A stretch of DNA of 10,501 nt from an uncultured bacterium (lineage in GTDB: Bacteria; Actinomycetota; Coriobacteriia; Coriobacteriales; Coriobacteriaceae). The position numbers and the translations under genes are program-made. The stretch is from assembly GCA_905215725.1 (NCBI GenBank), contig CAJMRD010000073.1, positions 1 to 10,501 of the forward strand, in the 5' to 3' direction. Shown piece after piece: positions 6,268 through 10,501 of this stretch. Numbering within the stretch: position 1 is the stretch's first letter; every line of letters begins with the position of its first letter. The notes beneath the pieces are model-generated. The model ran no database searches. It was not told the origin of the DNA and saw nothing but the letters and a program-made list of their open reading frames with translations.

Positions 6268-7305
6268 ATGGGTAAGTACATCGTTAAACGTGTGCTTCAG
6301 TTCATCCCGGTGTTTTTGGGCGTTACGCTGATTCTGTTCGCCCTCCAGAATATCGTGCCGGGAGATCCGATCAAGCTGATCGGTGGAGACAAGGCTCTGT
6401 CCCCCGAGGTGGAGCTTCAGCTTCGCGTCCGCTATCACCTGGTCCAGTCGGACGAGGATGGCAACGCGATCCTTGACGAGAACGGCGACCCCGTTCAAAC
6501 GTCGCTCGTGGACCGTTACTTGTATTACATGAACGGCCTGCTTCATGGCGATCTGGGCAATTCGTATCAGCGCAAGCTGCCGGTTACGGAAATCTTTGCC
6601 CAGAAGTATCCGTATACGGTCAAACTTGCCGCGTGCGCCATCGTGCTCGAGGCAATCATGGGTATCGGTGCGGGTATCATTTCGGCGGTTAAGCGTTATT
6701 CCTTCTGGGATATTTTGGTAACGCTCACCACTTCGATCCTCGTTGCCGTCCCGGCTTTCTGGCTCGGTATGTTGCTGCAACTGTTCTTTGGCGTCATTCT
6801 CAAGGACGCCACGGGCGGTGCATTCTCCATGCCGATCTCGGGTGCCGGCGGTGCCAGCTCTCAGTATCAGGATTGGATGCACTATGTGCTTCCGACCATT
6901 ACGCTGGCTTCGGTTTCGACCGCTTATGCTGCCCGCATTATGCGCTCGCAGCTGCTTGACGTCATGAACCAGGATTACATTCGTACGGCAAAAGCCAAGG
7001 GTCTCTCCAATCGCGCGATCATCATCAAGCATGCGCTTAAGAATGCACTCATCCCCGTCGTTACCTATATTGGTGTCGACTTTGGCGGCATGCTTTCGGG
7101 CGCCATCCTGACCGAGACGGTCTTCAACTGGCCCGGTATCGGCTATGAGGTCTATCGCGCCATTAGCATGCGTGACTGGCCCATCGTTATGGGCGGCGTT
7201 ACGCTCATCGTCGTCGTCGTCATGGTGATCAACCTGCTCGTCGACATTAGCTATGCATTCCTCGACCCGCGCATCCGCCTTGGCGGTCCGTCGGATAAGG
7301 CCTAA
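6268..7305 (+). CDS. oppB: Oligopeptide ABC transporter, permease OppB
   Basis: One of the two membrane subunits that form the peptide channel in the cytoplasmic membrane. The 345-residue protein begins with the typical MGKYIVKRVLQFIPVFLGVT first helix (about 9-31). It then has a large external loop with GDLGNSY near residues 94-100, and about five further membrane segments. The EAA loop that docks on the ATPases begins at DYIRTAKAKGLS (236-247). The protein ends with the family-typical YAFLDPRIR. Between residues about 60 and 78 it has an acidic Asn/Gly-rich insertion (SDEDGNAILDENGDP) not present in E. coli OppB as I recall it. AGGGGAG at 6257-6263 lies 4 nt before the ATG. The start is 156 nt after oppA, and oppC follows after 14 nt. 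Confidence 0.95.
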   Translation: MGKYIVKRVLQFIPVFLGVTLILFALQNIVPGDPIKLIGGDKALSPEVELQLRVRYHLVQSDEDGNAILDENGDPVQTSLVDRYLYYMNGLLHGDLGNSYQRKLPVTEIFAQKYPYTVKLAACAIVLEAIMGIGAGIISAVKRYSFWDILVTLTTSILVAVPAFWLGMLLQLFFGVILKDATGGAFSMPISGAGGASSQYQDWMHYVLPTITLASVSTAYAARIMRSQLLDVMNQDYIRTAKAKGLSNRAIIIKHALKNALIPVVTYIGVDFGGMLSGAILTETVFNWPGIGYEVYRAISMRDWPIVMGGVTLIVVVVMVINLLVDISYAFLDPRIRLGGPSDKA

Positions 7306-7319
7306 GGGAGGTACGTCTC

Positions 7320-8255
7320 ATGCAGGAAACTGATTCTCAGTCTCAGGAGCAGGCTACCGCCACCAAGGCCGCATCTGCTCCCGCCAAGTCCCGCACGCTG
7401 TGGGGCGACGCTTTTAAGCGTCTTCGTAAGAACAAGCTCGCCGTTATCGGTGTCTGCTGGATCATCATCGTCGTTGTGGTTGCCCTGACCGCAGATCTGT
7501 GGGCTAAGCCCTGGCTCGGTTCGCCGACGGCTTCCGACTCAACCACCATGGCCCAGACGTCGCTGATGGCTCCGTGTGCAGAGCACCCGTTTGGCACCGA
7601 CGCCCTTGGTCGTGACATTCTCGTCCGCGTTATCTACGGTGCACGTGTTTCGCTTTCCGTCGGTATTATGGCCACTGCGATCTCCACGGTGATTGGTCTG
7701 GTCATGGGTGCCCTAGCCGGTTTCTACGGCGGCATCTGGGATACGATCATCATGCGCTGCGCGGATATCTTCCTGGCATTCCCGTACGTGCTTTTCGTTG
7801 TCGCCATGATCGCCGTTATCGGCCGTGGTCTTCAGAACGTCTTTTTTGCCATCGGCATTCTCGGCTGGCCTTCGATTGCGCGCGTCTTCCGCTCTGCAAT
7901 CTTGACGGTCAAGGAAAACGATTATGTTGACGCTGCGCGCGCGATGGGTGCATCTGATGCTCGTATCGTCGTGCGTCACATCTTCCCGAACTCCGTCGCC
8001 TCCATCGTGGTCTACGCGACCATGAACATTGGTGGCGCCATTCTGACCGAGTCCGCTCTGTCCTTCCTCGGCATGGGCGTTATTCCGCCTACGCCTTCGT
8101 GGGGCTCCATGATTCAGGACGGTCAGCAGTATCTTCTGACTGCCCCCTGGATGATGATCATGCCCGGTCTGGCAATTCTCTCGACGGTGCTCGCCTTCAC
8201 CCTGCTGGGTGACGGTCTGCGCGACGCCCTCGACGTCAAGATGAAGGACGCATAA
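7320..8255 (+). CDS. oppC: Oligopeptide ABC transporter, permease OppC
   Basis: Second membrane subunit of the peptide channel, pairing with OppB. The 311-residue protein has a Ser/Ala/Gln-rich cytoplasmic N-terminus (about 1-25) and the OppC N-terminal motif with LRKNKLAVIG just before the first helix. The external HPFGTDALGRDI motif (89-100) is typical of the OppC/DppC branch. Several membrane helices follow, and the EAA loop begins at DYVDAARAMGAS (201-212). The C-terminus, LLGDGLRDALDVK, is also standard for the family. GGGAGG at 7306-7311 stands 8 nt before the ATG. oppD starts 2 nt after the stop, and its ribosome binding site lies inside the end of oppC, so the two should be translated together. 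Confidence 0.95.
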   Translation: MQETDSQSQEQATATKAASAPAKSRTLWGDAFKRLRKNKLAVIGVCWIIIVVVVALTADLWAKPWLGSPTASDSTTMAQTSLMAPCAEHPFGTDALGRDILVRVIYGARVSLSVGIMATAISTVIGLVMGALAGFYGGIWDTIIMRCADIFLAFPYVLFVVAMIAVIGRGLQNVFFAIGILGWPSIARVFRSAILTVKENDYVDAARAMGASDARIVVRHIFPNSVASIVVYATMNIGGAILTESALSFLGMGVIPPTPSWGSMIQDGQQYLLTAPWMMIMPGLAILSTVLAFTLLGDGLRDALDVKMKDA

Positions 8256-8257
8256 GG

Positions 8258-9348
8258 ATGAAGAAGAACAAGAACTATGTGGACCTGAAGGACCAGCCGG
8301 TTCCCGAGGGCCAGCATCTGCTCGAGGTCGATGACCTTAAGATGTATTTCCACACCGAGGATGGCGTTGTTCGCGCTGTCGACGGTGTCTCCTACACGCT
8401 CGATCGCGGCGAGACCCTGGGCGTCGTCGGTGAGTCCGGCTCCGGTAAGTCCGTGACCGCCATGACCATCATGGGTCTTATCTCGATGCCTCCGGGAAAG
8501 ATCGAGGGCGGCGACGTTCGCTATCGCGGTCGTTCTATCCTCGAGATGACCGAGGAAGAGATGCAGCACATTCGCGGTAACGACATCGCGATGATCTTCC
8601 AGGATCCTATGACCTCCTTGAACCCGGTCTATAAGATCGGCAAGCAGGTGGGCGAGGGTCTTCGTCTGCACCGCGGCTACTCCAAGCAGGAGGCGCTCAA
8701 GCGTGCCACCGAGCTTTTGGACCTCGTTGGTATTCCCGAGCCCGAGAAGCGCGTCAATGAGTATCCGCACCAGTTCTCTGGCGGTATGCGTCAGCGCGTC
8801 ATGATTGCCATGGCTCTTGCCTGCGATCCCGATATTTTGATTGCCGACGAGCCCACGACTGCCCTGGACGTTACCATTCAGGCTCAGATTATTGAGCTTA
8901 TGCAGGAAATGCAGGAGAAGAACGGCAACGCCATCATCATGATCACCCATGACCTGGGCGTTGTCGCTGATATGGCCGACAAGATCATGGTTATGTACGC
9001 CGGCCGTCCCGTCGAGTTCGGTACTGCTGAGGAAATCTTCTACGAGAGCCGCCACCCCTACACCTGGGGCCTTATCCGCTCCATCCCGGAGCAGGCCATC
9101 GATGAGAAGAAGCCGCTTACGCCAATTCACGGCAACCCGCCTTCGCTCATGAACCTGCCCGAGGGCTGCGTGTTCTCGCCTCGTTGCCCCTATGCGACGG
9201 ATAAGTGCCGCAAGCAGCGCCCCGAGCGTTTTGTTACCGAGTCTGGTCACTATTCTGCGTGCCACTACGCTGGCGACCCCGAGTTCCTCAAGAACGCTCC
9301 TGTGACGTCCCGTACGCGCAAGGATTCCAAGAAGGGAGGCGAGGCGTA

Positions 9349-9349
<1 letters not shown>
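8258..9349 (+). CDS. oppD: Oligopeptide ABC transporter, ATPase OppD
   Basis: Cytoplasmic ATPase that, with OppF, drives peptide import through OppBC. The 363-residue protein has all ABC motifs: Walker A GESGSGKS (58-65), the Q-loop in FQDPMTSLNP, signature SGGMRQR (174-180), Walker B ILIADEP (193-199) and the H-loop His231 in ITHDLGV. After the ATPase core comes the oligopeptide-type C-terminal extension with HPYTWGL and a cysteine set at 304, 310, 317 and 335 (pattern CVFSPRCPYATDKC, then SACH). A related extension in DppD-type proteins binds an iron-sulfur cluster, so the same is possible here. AAGGA at 8244-8248 is 9 nt before the ATG. The stop overlaps the oppF start by one base (TAATG). 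Confidence 0.95.
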
Positions 9350-10377
<1,028 letters not shown>

Positions 10378-10409
10378 TCGGTTGTTTGTCCGGGCCCGCC
10401 CTGGTGTTA

Positions 10410-10500
10410 CTTTTCAGAACGTCCTCGGACATGCAAGAAACCCCCGCTGCGCACTTCGTGCGGCGGGGGTTTCTTGCGTCCTGCGGGATGTTCTGAAAAG
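10410..10500. repeat. Long imperfect palindrome downstream of oppF
   Basis: The outer arms CTTTTCAGAAC (10410-10420) and GTTCTGAAAAG (10490-10500) are a perfect 11-bp inverted repeat. Inside them, two 14-base stretches (10421-10434 and 10476-10489) pair only in part. The inner 15-bp perfect arms form the operon terminator. The whole 91-bp unit is nearly symmetrical about base 10456. This exceeds what a terminator needs and resembles a palindromic dispersed repeat or a small non-autonomous element, but copy number cannot be judged from one window, and the window ends one base after it. Confidence 0.7.
10433..10477. terminator. Intrinsic terminator of the opp operon, probably bidirectional
   Basis: GCAAGAAACCCCCGC (10433-10447) pairs perfectly over 15 bp with GCGGGGGTTTCTTGC (10463-10477). 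A 2-nt bulge and an inner CGCAC/GTGCG stem close on TTC. The GC-rich core followed by TTTCTT is a usable terminator on the + strand. By symmetry the - strand reads the same core followed by TTTCTT, so it can also stop transcription arriving from a gene beyond the window. It lies 55 nt after the oppF stop. Confidence 0.85.
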
Positions 10501-10501
10501 C

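Noticed and set aside
9205..9348. A 48-residue longer oppF starting inside oppD
   Set aside because: The 1-nt overlap start at 9349 has a well-spaced GGGAGG and gives a normal ABC ATPase N-terminus; the extension is only oppD read in another frame.

Overview
The window looks like a piece of the chromosome of a Gram-positive, moderately high-GC anaerobe, most probably a member of the Coriobacteriia such as Collinsella. I infer this from the protein sequences, the strong preference for C- and G-ending codons, and the gap/pgk/tpiA/secG arrangement seen in Actinomycetota; no database was searched. All real genes are on the + strand and every complete gene is intact. I see no mobile element, CRISPR array, tRNA or rRNA.

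Bases 1-3782 carry lower glycolysis. The last codons of glyceraldehyde-3-phosphate dehydrogenase (gap) are followed by a strong intrinsic terminator. Then come phosphoglycerate kinase (pgk), triosephosphate isomerase (tpiA) and cofactor-independent phosphoglycerate mutase (gpmI), packed into one translationally coupled unit: pgk and tpiA overlap by 8 nt, and tpiA and gpmI are 5 nt apart. A 13-bp perfect hairpin with a U-tract closes it. Together these genes take triose phosphates to 2-phosphoglycerate.

Bases 3783-4193 hold a one-gene unit, secG, with its own extended -10 promoter candidate and its own terminator. SecG is the small membrane subunit of the SecYEG translocon. A gene-free leader of about 240 bases follows.

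Bases 4435-10377 are a complete oligopeptide ABC importer in the classical order oppA-oppB-oppC-oppD-oppF. OppA is a family-5 solute-binding lipoprotein whose signal peptide combines a twin-arginine-like motif with a lipobox. OppB and OppC are the permeases, and OppD and OppF the two ATPases, each with a C-terminal cysteine cluster. Two hairpins separate oppA from oppB, which fits the usual need for far more binding protein than transporter. The last four genes are tightly coupled, with gaps of 14 and 2 nt and a 1-nt overlap. The importer should bring peptides into the cell as a source of amino acids.

The window ends in a large imperfect palindrome (10410-10500) whose core is a strong terminator and whose outer 11-bp arms match perfectly. 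It is the least ordinary structure here and may be a dispersed repeat. Otherwise this is a well-conserved housekeeping region, and I found no convincing undescribed system in it.
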